Positions 29,771 through 36,066 of a DNA stretch of 36,066 nt are shown piece by piece. Within the stretch, counting starts at the first letter, position 1. Each line of letters opens with the position of its first letter. The position numbers and the translations under genes are program-made. This stretch comes from a virus, in IMG/VR virus record IMGVR_UViG_3300008266_000439, positions 1-36,066 of that record; one strand, written 5' to 3'. The notes under the pieces were generated by a model. The model saw only the letters and a program-made list of their open reading frames with translations. It did no database searches and was not told the DNA's origin.

Positions 29771-30001
29771 TTACTTGCTCTGACTGTTTATAGTATTATC
29801 TTTACTATAATTTACTTTATATTTTGATTCATAGTGCCTTAAAAATAACTGTCTATAGTTAGGGACTATTACTGTTGAGTTTGGGTCAAAGTCCAAAATT
29901 GAACTTTTTTCAGGTACTTTATTATTTGAGTTGTTGAAGATAAACAAAAATGATATTATTATTAAAAAAACAGTAAAAGGTTTTCTAATAAAATTCTTCA
30001 T
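29771..30001 (-). CDS. Small single-pass membrane protein
   Basis: A 76-residue protein with a basic N-terminus (MKNFIRKPF), one hydrophobic segment at about 9-22 (FTVFLIIISFLFIF) and a polar C-terminal part (LDFDPNSTVIVPNYRQLFLR). The segment could be an uncleaved anchor or a signal peptide without a clear cleavage site. The gene is 3 nt downstream of the 104-residue gene and 40 nt upstream of the lipoprotein. Function unknown. A pairing with the lipoprotein in the envelope is possible. Confidence 0.6.
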   Translation of the reverse strand: MKNFIRKPFTVFLIIISFLFIFNNSNNKVPEKSSILDFDPNSTVIVPNYRQLFLRHYESKYKVNYSKDNTINSQSK

Positions 30002-30004
30002 TTT

Positions 30005-30319
30005 TTAAATTGAATTATAATAATCGAATAATCTTTCTTCTAATTGCAATCTTCCTTTGGCAAAAACTTTACCTTCTAACATTTTCATACCATCTTCTTC
30101 GTTATCCAAATCAAAAAAATTGATATAGTAAGTTGGATAATCACCTTGAGAGCCTTGAAAAGTTTTAGCTCTTCCCATGAGTTTTCTTCCATCCTTTTCA
30201 AAAAAGAAAGGAATAGTTGTATTTGGTCTTGCGTTCAATAATTTTTTGAATGCATTAGTCAAAGCGATATTATTAGCTCCAGCTATATAGGAGCCGGGTT
30301 CAGCATAAACGTCAATCAT
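30005..30319 (-). CDS. Hypothetical protein
   Basis: A 104-residue soluble-looking protein with DVYAEPGSYIAGANNIALTN, IPFFFEKDGRKLMGRAKTFQ, and DYPTYYINFFDLDNEEDGMK, a mixed alpha/beta pattern. I do not recognise a family. Its ATG overlaps the end of the HNH gene by 8 nt, so it is likely translated from the same message. The HNH gene appears to have been inserted between this gene and the 91-residue gene. Confidence 0.62.
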   Translation of the reverse strand: MIDVYAEPGSYIAGANNIALTNAFKKLLNARPNTTIPFFFEKDGRKLMGRAKTFQGSQGDYPTYYINFFDLDNEEDGMKMLEGKVFAKGRLQLEERLFDYYNSI

Positions 30320-30761
30320 TTTTTTTATAATTATTTACTACTTTTTCACAATGTTTTATATAATCTTCTGTACTCATTTTAAATTTTCCAATATTACAAT
30401 TTTCACATAATATTTGGATATTTTCTTTTGTTGTTAAACCTTCACTATTTCTAGCAACGACATGATCTAAACAAAATTTATCTTTTATATCAATAGGATC
30501 ACCACATAGTGGACAGTTCTTTTTTTGATTTTCGTAAATTAATTCAAGATCTTGAACTTTCAAATTTCCATCGTATCTTTTGTTAAAATATGAAAGACGA
30601 GCCTTGAACGGATGTTTTTTTCTGTATTTTTTATATTTGTCCGTATGACAATTATTACAAATAAACCATCCTTTTTTCTGTTTTCCTGAAGACCAATTAA
30701 AATTATTTAATTTATCAGAACAAACATTACATTTAAGATCTATCTTTTCACATTTTTCCAT
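30312..30761 (-). CDS. Free-standing HNH endonuclease
   Basis: A 149-residue protein with two zinc parts. N-terminal C11-x2-C14 and C35-x2-C38 form one. The HNH core forms the other: C83-PLC-G, then FCLDHVVARNSEGLTTKENI with D99-H100 and N114, and C119-ENC. All expected HNH catalytic residues are present. It overlaps the end of the upstream 91-residue gene by 22 nt and the downstream gene by 8 nt, so it is squeezed into an operon. Such free-standing HNH genes often act as homing endonucleases against related phages. A packaging-associated HNH role is less likely here because no terminase is nearby. Confidence 0.8.
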   Translation of the reverse strand: MEKCEKIDLKCNVCSDKLNNFNWSSGKQKKGWFICNNCHTDKYKKYRKKHPFKARLSYFNKRYDGNLKVQDLELIYENQKKNCPLCGDPIDIKDKFCLDHVVARNSEGLTTKENIQILCENCNIGKFKMSTEDYIKHCEKVVNNYKKND

Positions 30762-31015
30762 AATACAGCTGCTGCTACGGCTTTAGGATCATCAGCACCC
30801 CATTCTTTTGCTTTAGCTTCAACATCTTTGAAACCTTTACCGGGCTTACCGATATCACCACCTTTTTTTGCTTTTTTAGCAACTTTGGATTTTTGTTTTG
30901 CAGAAAGACCAGCCGAGGGTTTAGATTTACCTTCACCAAGAATATTAATTTCCTCGATAGCTTTCTTCACTTCTTCTTTAATAAGGTTCTCAAATTCCTT
31001 TTTAGTAAGTTTCAT
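30740..31015 (-). CDS. Small Lys/Gly-rich protein with N-terminal helix tag
   Basis: A 91-residue protein. Residues 1-22 (KKEFENLIKEEVKKAIEE) form an amphipathic helix like those of other proteins nearby. A Lys/Gly-rich linker follows (SKPSAGLSAKQKSKVAKKAK, then GGDIGKPGKGFKDVEAKA). The C-terminus DPKAVAAAVLWKNVKR looks conserved. I recall short phage proteins of this GKxGKGF...AAAxxWKNxKR type, with no known function. A CTATTTAT motif lies 23 nt upstream of the ATG, and the gene heads the leftward run to the lipoprotein. The tag would fit a virion-packaged protein, but this is inference. Confidence 0.65.
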   Translation of the reverse strand: MKLTKKEFENLIKEEVKKAIEEINILGEGKSKPSAGLSAKQKSKVAKKAKKGGDIGKPGKGFKDVEAKAKEWGADDPKAVAAAVLWKNVKR

Positions 31016-31038
31016 TTTTATAGAATTTTATTATATTA

Positions 31039-31046
31039 ATAAATAG
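31039..31046 (-). promoter_or_regulatory. CTATTTAT upstream motif (candidate phage promoter)
   Basis: CTATTTAT ending 23 nt before the ATG at 31015, within the 39-nt divergent spacer to the plus-strand gene at 31055. Confidence 0.45.
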
Positions 31047-31054
31047 TTTTAAAA

Positions 31055-31438
31055 ATGAAAAAGAAAATCAAATTTCCTAAAACCTTTTCCAGTGAAAAAA
31101 TATTCATAAATTATTTAAAATCAAACAAGGATTATATCCTTAATATTTTAAGTGACAATCAATTTCTATGGAAAGAAGAACGTTTTGTATGCGATTCTAC
31201 CTTAATGATTTTTGCACTCAGGTATGCACTTGGAAGAAAAACAGGATCAGTTCAACGAATAGTAGATTGGGTTTTAGAAGAATGGAACAGAATTACTCCA
31301 GATGACAGAGCTTTGATAGTTAAAGAGATAATAGAATTTGAAAAGCACTATGGAAATTTAGGATTCGAGTGGCAGAGAGAATTATGGTATAGAATTGTCA
31401 ATAAACATTTATTTGGATTTATTGACGAGATAAAATAA
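31055..31438 (+). CDS. Hypothetical conserved phage protein
   Basis: A 127-residue protein with FVCDSTLMIFALRYALGRKT, GSVQRIVDWVLEEWNRITPD, and DRALIVKEIIEFEKHYGNLG. The IFALRYALGRKTGSVQ core is familiar from uncharacterised proteins of T4-like and other large phages, but no function is known to me. It is probably all-helical and soluble. It lies alone on the plus strand between two minus-strand genes, directly abutting the one at 31439 (adjacent stops). Its leader is short and A-rich. Confidence 0.65.
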   Translation: MKKKIKFPKTFSSEKIFINYLKSNKDYILNILSDNQFLWKEERFVCDSTLMIFALRYALGRKTGSVQRIVDWVLEEWNRITPDDRALIVKEIIEFEKHYGNLGFEWQRELWYRIVNKHLFGFIDEIK

Positions 31439-31918
31439 TCAATCTGGGAAATTAAAGAAAACGACATAAATGTTTCCATCTCTCATATTGTTTTGATCAG
31501 GAGATGGAATTATTACACCATCTAATTCATCAAAACTTTCTTGAGACAGAGCATCATATTTGGTAATTATCAATGGTCTTTCTTCCTCGTATTTTGTAAT
31601 TATAATTGTATTACCTCTATTATCTACTGTAGTTTTACCCATTTTCATAAATGGTATAGGATAATCTCTCATCATTGATCCTGATTCATATCCTTCCATA
31701 CGCAAATATTCTTTTGCTGAATAGTAACCCTTGAATTCTTCACCACCTTCAAAGAATTTCGCATAGGTTATAATTTTATTTCTAATTTTATTTATACCGG
31801 GATTATTTGAGAATATATCTACCATTTTTTTTCCTACGATATTGTAGATGGACTGATCTTTCACATATTCACTCTCCATGATTGAACGTACAGTCTTTCT
31901 TAGTTTTCTTTCGAACAT
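31439..31918 (-). CDS. Hypothetical protein with N-terminal helix tag
   Basis: A 159-residue protein. The first 18 residues (FERKLRKTVRSIMESEY) form a basic amphipathic helix ending in acidic residues, like the tags on the CCA enzyme and other local proteins. The rest shows FFEGGEEFKGYYSAKEYLRM, SMMRDYPIPFMKMGKTTVDN, and DELDGVIIPSPDQ, with a beta-rich end. No family recognised. An ATATTTATAA element ~20 nt upstream of the ATG is a variant of the CTATTTAT motif. It is divergent from the RNA ligase gene. Confidence 0.62.
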   Translation of the reverse strand: MFERKLRKTVRSIMESEYVKDQSIYNIVGKKMVDIFSNNPGINKIRNKIITYAKFFEGGEEFKGYYSAKEYLRMEGYESGSMMRDYPIPFMKMGKTTVDNRGNTIIITKYEEERPLIITKYDALSQESFDELDGVIIPSPDQNNMRDGNIYVVFFNFPD

Positions 31919-32000
31919 AAAATAATTTTTATTATAAATATCCTTATTTTTGTAACAAATTTAATTAATTTAACGTTTAAATTGTTTGTAAGTATACAAA

Positions 32001-33041
32001 ATGTTAGATATCAACGAATTAAATAAAATGATAGATGAAAAATTAGTCATTGTGCAGAAGCACAAAAAGGCTGATTATTTTATTTATAACTATGGTCCAA
32101 AAGCTCAATATGAGAGGGTTTGGAACGAAATTACTTTACAGTGTCGAGGTTTAATTCTTGATTCAAATTACAATGTAGTAGCAAGGCCATTTAGAAAGTT
32201 TTTCAACCTCGAAGAACATACACACGATGATATACCTAAAACATCTTTTGAAGTATATGAAAAAATGGATGGTTCACTAGGTATTTTATATTGGATTGGA
32301 GACATGCCATACATAGCCACTAGAGGATCTTTTGAATCTGATCAAGCTATTTATGCAACAAACATTTTACATAACAGATATAAGTATGTAATTCCTAATT
32401 TAGATAAATCAAAAACATATTTGTTCGAGATAATTTATCCGGAAAATAGAATAGTTGTAAATTATGGTAATGTTGATGATTTGGTTTTGTTAGCTGTAAT
32501 AGATAAGGCTACAGGATTGGATTGTGAATTAGAACCAATAGGTTTTCCTATTGTAAAAAGGTACGATGGTATTCAAGATATTTCACAGCTAAAAAAATTG
32601 GAAGAGAATAACAAAGAGGGTTTTGTTGTTAAATTCCAAAACGGTTTTAGATTAAAAGTAAAGTTTGACGATTATGTTCGATTACATAGGATTCTAACTA
32701 ATGTTTCATCTAGGACTATATGGCAACATTTAGTTGATGGTAATGACTTTGCTGAGATATTAGAGAGGGTTCCAGACGAATTTTATGATTGGGTAAAGGA
32801 AACCAGAATTAATTTAGAAAGAAATTATAGATTAGTAGAAGAAGAATCTAACAAATCATTCCATAGATTTTTCCATTGGAAAATGGGAGACACCAGAGCT
32901 GAATTTGCAGCGTATGCAAAAAAACAAAAATATCCAGCCATATTATTTAAAATGTTAGATAAAAAAAGCTATGATAATATTATATGGAAAATAATTGAAC
33001 CTAAATACGAAAAACCATTTATAAAAAATATAGAAATTTAA
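32001..33041 (+). CDS. rnlA: RNA ligase (T4 Rnl1-like)
   Basis: A 346-residue ATP-dependent RNA ligase. Motif I is EKMDGSLG, with K88 as the predicted AMP-accepting lysine. An upstream CRGLILD (49-54) matches the conserved Rnl1 arginine region. Motif III is LFEIIYPENRIV (141-152), motif IV is EGFVVKF (206-212) and motif V is LKVKF (218-222). The C-terminal helical part (REF-type KSFHRFFHWK, YAKKQKYPAI) replaces the T4 tRNA-specificity domain. In T4 the enzyme reseals tRNAs cut in the anticodon loop by host nucleases. Encoding it near tRNA and CCA-enzyme genes supports a similar role. It could also act on phage RNAs. A TATTTTTG box at 31945-31952 may be its -7 element. Confidence 0.88.
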   Translation: MLDINELNKMIDEKLVIVQKHKKADYFIYNYGPKAQYERVWNEITLQCRGLILDSNYNVVARPFRKFFNLEEHTHDDIPKTSFEVYEKMDGSLGILYWIGDMPYIATRGSFESDQAIYATNILHNRYKYVIPNLDKSKTYLFEIIYPENRIVVNYGNVDDLVLLAVIDKATGLDCELEPIGFPIVKRYDGIQDISQLKKLEENNKEGFVVKFQNGFRLKVKFDDYVRLHRILTNVSSRTIWQHLVDGNDFAEILERVPDEFYDWVKETRINLERNYRLVEEESNKSFHRFFHWKMGDTRAEFAAYAKKQKYPAILFKMLDKKSYDNIIWKIIEPKYEKPFIKNIEI

Positions 33042-33727
33042 TTCAATCTATATTCATTTGGGTCGAAATAAACATCATACATACTTGAATTAGGGGGGGC
33101 AAATCTGAAATTATACCAAACATGAGGTATTGAGGTGATCAAAGATTCACAACCTAACCAATTATCTCTCTTCTTCATATCGGGAGTGTTTTTTATGTGA
33201 GATACCTTGGACCACCAAAAGTTACCTGAATAATAATTAATGATCTGTCCTGTTAATTGATGCCATGGGCCATAAAATGCTCCTACCACATCATGATTAT
33301 TCATCAATTCAAAACATTTCCTCCAATTTTCAATTAAATAAAATTCCATTATATTTCGCCAAGATTTTATATTTCTATCTCCAGATTCTCCGTATCTTAA
33401 GTATGATGTAACACCTTTTGTGTGAAAATAAAGAACTTTTTCATCAGATAAATTCTTACAAATTGTTTGCATATATGTAAGAGTTAATCTTTCATTATCA
33501 TTATAAGGTTCAACTACAATTGTACATTTTTCATCTAAATCAAATTCTTGGATCAATTTAACAAAATCAATAATATTTTCTTTTATTTCAGAAAAACAAC
33601 AAAAATGTATTTGTTGAGCATTTTCATAAAGTTCGCTTTTCTTTAAAAGGTCTAGTTGTTCACTCATAATTTCTAACCAATTATTTACTAAATAACTGTG
33701 GTGAAAAATAATTATGTCCTTTTTCAT
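33038..33727 (-). CDS. Glycosyltransferase-like protein
   Basis: A 229-residue protein. It shows IIIFHHSYLVNNWLEIMSEQ, then KVLYFHTKGVTSYLRYGESG, SWRNIMEFYLIENWRKCFEL, DVVGAFYGPWHQLTGQIINY and YYSGNFWWSKVSHI. The YFHTKG, WRxxMEF-x-x-x-x-W and SGNFWW set is, in my reading, the signature of a group of glycosyltransferases encoded in polysaccharide loci and in some large phages. No DxD motif is obvious, so donor sugar and activity are open. It has no signal peptide or membrane segment, implying cytoplasmic action, for example on phage DNA, virion or host glycans. It overlaps the RNA ligase 3' end by 4 nt (convergent). Confidence 0.6.
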   Translation of the reverse strand: MKKDIIIFHHSYLVNNWLEIMSEQLDLLKKSELYENAQQIHFCCFSEIKENIIDFVKLIQEFDLDEKCTIVVEPYNDNERLTLTYMQTICKNLSDEKVLYFHTKGVTSYLRYGESGDRNIKSWRNIMEFYLIENWRKCFELMNNHDVVGAFYGPWHQLTGQIINYYSGNFWWSKVSHIKNTPDMKKRDNWLGCESLITSIPHVWYNFRFAPPNSSMYDVYFDPNEYRLN

Positions 33728-33749
33728 TAATATAAAGATATTATTTAAA

Positions 33750-33784
33750 TAAAAAAAACCATAGTTTAATAAAAAACTATGGTT
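33750..33784 (-). terminator. Rho-independent terminator
   Basis: A perfect 11-bp stem AACCATAGTTT/AAACTATGGTT with a 6-nt loop (33757-33767/33774-33784). On the minus strand it is followed by a T run. It ends the DUF5661-like gene 20 nt after its stop. Confidence 0.88.
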
Positions 33785-33804
33785 ATGTAAAAAAATAAAT
33801 TTAT

Positions 33805-34821
33805 TTAAATGCCTAAATCTTCTTTACAAGCAGCAATTGCTTCTTTAAGAGAACCATGTTCAAAATATATGGCTTCTATTGCTTCCGCTGCTTCATCTTC
33901 ACCCATATCCTGTAAGTGAGTGTATGCTCCATCCGGGTCTGAAACCTTTGCAATTTCAATTCCTAATTGAACTTTATCTGTTGGCAAACCTAACCATTCA
34001 CAAAATTGATCCATTGTTAATTTCTTTGGTGCATCTTCTGTATCTTCAGTTAGTTCTTCACCACCACTATGTTTTTCAGTCATGTATTCAGCGATGCTAT
34101 GCATATAATCTGAAGCTAAAGTAATATAAGCAGAAATCCATCCGGGAAGTTCATCACCGGGTTGAATCATTTTATAAACTTCTTTTGCATTTTTAACCAT
34201 ATCTCTGATTTCTCCTTTTGCCATCATAGCTTCATGATCTTTATGTGGCATTGAAGAATCTTCTTCGGTAATTCTAACAGGACCGTATTTGATACCTTTT
34301 AAAAAGTCATCAATATTGTTGAATATCTTAACTTTTTTCCCCTCATCATAAACATGAATTTTACCAGATGAATCTGATTGAATTTCATTACCTAGTTCTA
34401 AAACATAAGGAGTTAATTTGCTTAAATCACCAACTTTTTCTTTTAGTTCAGTTGCTAAAACATTATCATAATTTACACCACCAACAAATTCTTCATTAAG
34501 AGCTTTCTTAACCATTTCAGATATATCGTTGATGTTTATTTTTTTTGTTTTTTTCATTTCTTCAATTTTTAAAAGTTTTGTATAATATTTTGGATCTTCA
34601 TATAAATGATCCATAGCTATTTCTTTGGCAAATTCTTCACTGGTTGTATGTTCCAATTCAGTTTTAATCCCTTTTTTTAATTCCAACTTTAAATGGTCTA
34701 ACATTTTTTCAATTTTTCTTTCATCTGATTTGTTTTTTGAATCAGATTTACAGTGCATAATCGCAATATCTTTTAAAGATTTGCCTTTTGCTTTGCCTCC
34801 GGGAATTTTATCCTTTTTCAT
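33805..34821 (-). CDS. DUF5661-like multidomain phage protein
   Basis: A 338-residue protein with three visible parts. Residues ~1-90 include DKIPGGKAKGKSLKDIA and ELKKGIKTELEHTTSEEFAK, then EIAMDHLYEDPKYYTKL, which matches the DUF5661-type pattern (GIKxELEHT...AxEIAMDHLxEDPxYY). Residues ~93-112 (KININDISEMVKKALNEEF) resemble the helix tag found at the N-terminus of neighbouring proteins, here internal. Residues ~195-250 (HKDHEAMMAKGEIRDMVKNA, then GDELPGWISAYITLASDYMH) are a helical segment I recall from structural or capsid-associated phage proteins. The C-terminus is acidic. Whether it is packaged is open. The gene is monocistronic, with a CTATTTAT motif 4 nt upstream and a terminator downstream. 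Confidence 0.65.
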   Translation of the reverse strand: MKKDKIPGGKAKGKSLKDIAIMHCKSDSKNKSDERKIEKMLDHLKLELKKGIKTELEHTTSEEFAKEIAMDHLYEDPKYYTKLLKIEEMKKTKKININDISEMVKKALNEEFVGGVNYDNVLATELKEKVGDLSKLTPYVLELGNEIQSDSSGKIHVYDEGKKVKIFNNIDDFLKGIKYGPVRITEEDSSMPHKDHEAMMAKGEIRDMVKNAKEVYKMIQPGDELPGWISAYITLASDYMHSIAEYMTEKHSGGEELTEDTEDAPKKLTMDQFCEWLGLPTDKVQLGIEIAKVSDPDGAYTHLQDMGEDEAAEAIEAIYFEHGSLKEAIAACKEDLGI

Positions 34822-34825
34822 GTAA

Positions 34826-34833
34826 ATAAATAG
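34826..34833 (-). promoter_or_regulatory. CTATTTAT upstream motif (candidate phage promoter)
   Basis: CTATTTAT ending 4 nt before the ATG at 34821, the closest of the minus-strand cases. If it is a promoter the message is almost leaderless. It lies in the 21-nt gap after the CCA-enzyme stop. Confidence 0.4.
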
Positions 34834-34842
34834 TCGAAAAAA

Positions 34843-36015
34843 CTAAAGAGTATCAAGGAAGTTAACAGTCTCTAATCTTTCTTTTTCTTTTCCTAATGAT
34901 GCTCCCTTGAATCCCTTCTGTAAAAGTTCATCCCCTGAAACAGATAATTTAAAATCTATGAATTTATCTACCATATTTGAATTTATAGAATTTATTCTGG
35001 CAAATTCCTTTAATTCTTCTGGAGATATTTTCGAAACATTTTCTTTTACTTTAAAATTATATACAGATTCAGGATCGAAATTTAAAAACAAAACAAGGAA
35101 AATAATTTTTCTTATTTCATCAGTTGTATATTTAAGATTATTAAGAATAGTTTGAATTTTATGAACTGGATTATTTTTAAGTAAATTAGCCAATAACACG
35201 ATATAATCTTTTGATTCTACGAATTCAGATTGACTATAATTCAAATCATCTAAAATTTGTTTTAGTAATCCATAATTTTCTAAATCGGTAAGGAATTTTA
35301 CAACAGATTGAGCACTTTTTATACCTTTAAGGAATTCATCTCTAATTCTCTCTTCAGATACCCCTTTTAGAGAATTATTTTTTCTTAAAGCCTCTATTAT
35401 ATCCTGATCTAAGTTTGAATTAAATCTAGCTGCAAATCTAAATGCTCTCAATATTCTTAATCGATCCTCTTCAAATCTATCTTCTGCTTTACCAACAGTT
35501 TTAATATTTCTTTTGAGAATATCTTCATAACCATTAACAAAATCTATAATTTGATTTTTATTTATATCGTAATATAGAGCATTAATTGTTAAATCCCTTC
35601 TTAAAGCATCTGAATCAATAGTAGAAAATTTGACCGAATCTGGTCTTCTTCCATCTTTTTTTCCAATATCCTCACGATAACGAGCAATCTCGTAATCACC
35701 ACCTTCTGGAGTAATTATTTGAAGGATACCAAAAGCTTCTCCTTTGGGAATTATTCTATATTCATCTGGTAAAATCCTTTTTACGTCATCAGGAGTAGCA
35801 TCAGATACTAAATCTATGTCTTTAGGTTCCTTACCTAAGATCATATCACGCACGGCTCCACCTACTACAAAAAGTTCAAAATTATTCTCATCGAAATAAT
35901 TCTTCAATTTATTTAAATCATCAGGTAAAGGGTAGCTAAAATCTATTCTTTTAACTTCATTTTCTGTTAAAAAAGACTCTTTAATTACTTTTTTTATTAA
36001 TTCTCTTATTTCCAT
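34843..36015 (-). CDS. cca: CCA-adding enzyme (tRNA nucleotidyltransferase, class II)
   Basis: A 390-residue class II nucleotidyltransferase. It has VGGAVRDMILG (51-61), the catalytic carboxylates in DIDL (66-69), RRDLTINAL (139-147) and EEDRLRILRAFRFAARF (182-198), all in the bacterial Cca/PcnB order. Length and C-terminal helical region fit a tRNA CCA-adding enzyme rather than a long poly(A) polymerase, but the two are hard to separate by motif alone. It adds or restores the 3' CCA of tRNAs, and all four tRNA genes here lack encoded CCA. The first 15 residues (MEIRELIKKVIKESF) form an amphipathic helix outside the usual family start, like the tags on neighbours. An ATTATTTATA element lies just upstream of the ATG. 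Confidence 0.88.
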   Translation of the reverse strand: MEIRELIKKVIKESFLTENEVKRIDFSYPLPDDLNKLKNYFDENNFELFVVGGAVRDMILGKEPKDIDLVSDATPDDVKRILPDEYRIIPKGEAFGILQIITPEGGDYEIARYREDIGKKDGRRPDSVKFSTIDSDALRRDLTINALYYDINKNQIIDFVNGYEDILKRNIKTVGKAEDRFEEDRLRILRAFRFAARFNSNLDQDIIEALRKNNSLKGVSEERIRDEFLKGIKSAQSVVKFLTDLENYGLLKQILDDLNYSQSEFVESKDYIVLLANLLKNNPVHKIQTILNNLKYTTDEIRKIIFLVLFLNFDPESVYNFKVKENVSKISPEELKEFARINSINSNMVDKFIDFKLSVSGDELLQKGFKGASLGKEKERLETVNFLDTL

Positions 36016-36066
36016 GGTTAAATATAAATAATCTATAATTTATTAAAATTAAAAAAACAAATTATT

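Noticed and set aside
28630-30001. Lipoprotein plus small membrane protein as a spanin pair
   Set aside because: The lipoprotein is far longer than known outer spanins, and no holin or endolysin is nearby.

Overview
The window is part of the genome of a large contractile-tailed (T4-like) phage whose host is most likely a member of the Bacteroidetes. The phage assignment rests on a syntenic block of minus-strand genes resembling T4 gp13, gp14, gp15, tail sheath (two copies) and tail tube, followed by fibre and baseplate-type genes. The host assignment rests on three things seen in the sequence: promoters of the form TTTG-N19-TAnnTTTG (two exact matches), A-rich leaders with little Shine-Dalgarno signal, and cargo genes with Bacteroidetes-style export features (an outer-membrane barrel ending in Phe and a lipoprotein with an acidic stretch after the lipobox Cys). 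The DNA is visibly AT-rich throughout, except in the collagen-like repeat region.

Layout. Positions 1-5348: tail fibre and baseplate-type genes on the minus strand. They include a very large collagen-like protein that runs off the left edge, and whose frame is easily mistaken for a plus-strand ORF. 5467-13556: tail tube, two tandem sheath paralogs and a small protein, interrupted by a plus-strand Hef/EDxHD-type homing endonuclease and a GIY-YIG-like gene. 13699-18978: two Asn-rich beta-solenoid fibre proteins flanking a 2-oxoglutarate/Fe(II) oxygenase and two small genes. 18998-22808: neck genes, with an inserted winged-helix gene that has its own promoter and a palindrome at its start. 22877-23633: four overlapping tiny plus-strand genes. 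23623-26425: accessory genes, including a probable frameshifted gene at an A6 run and a protein with a PcfJ-like segment. 26583-27293: an outer-membrane barrel protein. 27401-28508: four tRNA genes (Leu-UAA, Asn-GUU, Met-CAU, Arg-UCU). 28630-31918: a lipoprotein, a small membrane protein, an HNH nuclease and small hypotheticals. 32001-36015: a T4 Rnl1-like RNA ligase, a glycosyltransferase-like protein, a DUF5661-like protein and a CCA-adding enzyme.

The most striking element is the tRNA-Leu(UAA) gene. It is split in its anticodon, after U34, by a group I intron that carries an HNH endonuclease ORF. This is the same insertion point as the well-known cyanobacterial tRNA-Leu(UAA) group I intron. 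The core helices P3-P9 and a P1 with the expected U-G pair can be drawn by eye. None of the four tRNAs encodes CCA, and the phage carries both a CCA-adding enzyme and an RNA ligase, so the window holds a small tRNA supply and repair set.

Two kinds of promoter can be proposed. Host-type TTTG-N19-TAnnTTTG sites precede the tRNA cluster, the 81-residue gene and the winged-helix gene. A separate recurring CTATTTAT motif sits 4-25 nt upstream of seven start codons, mostly at the heads of minus-strand gene runs, and may be a phage-specific (late) promoter. Several accessory proteins at 23.6-36 kb share a short basic amphipathic helix tag that could be a capsid-targeting signal.
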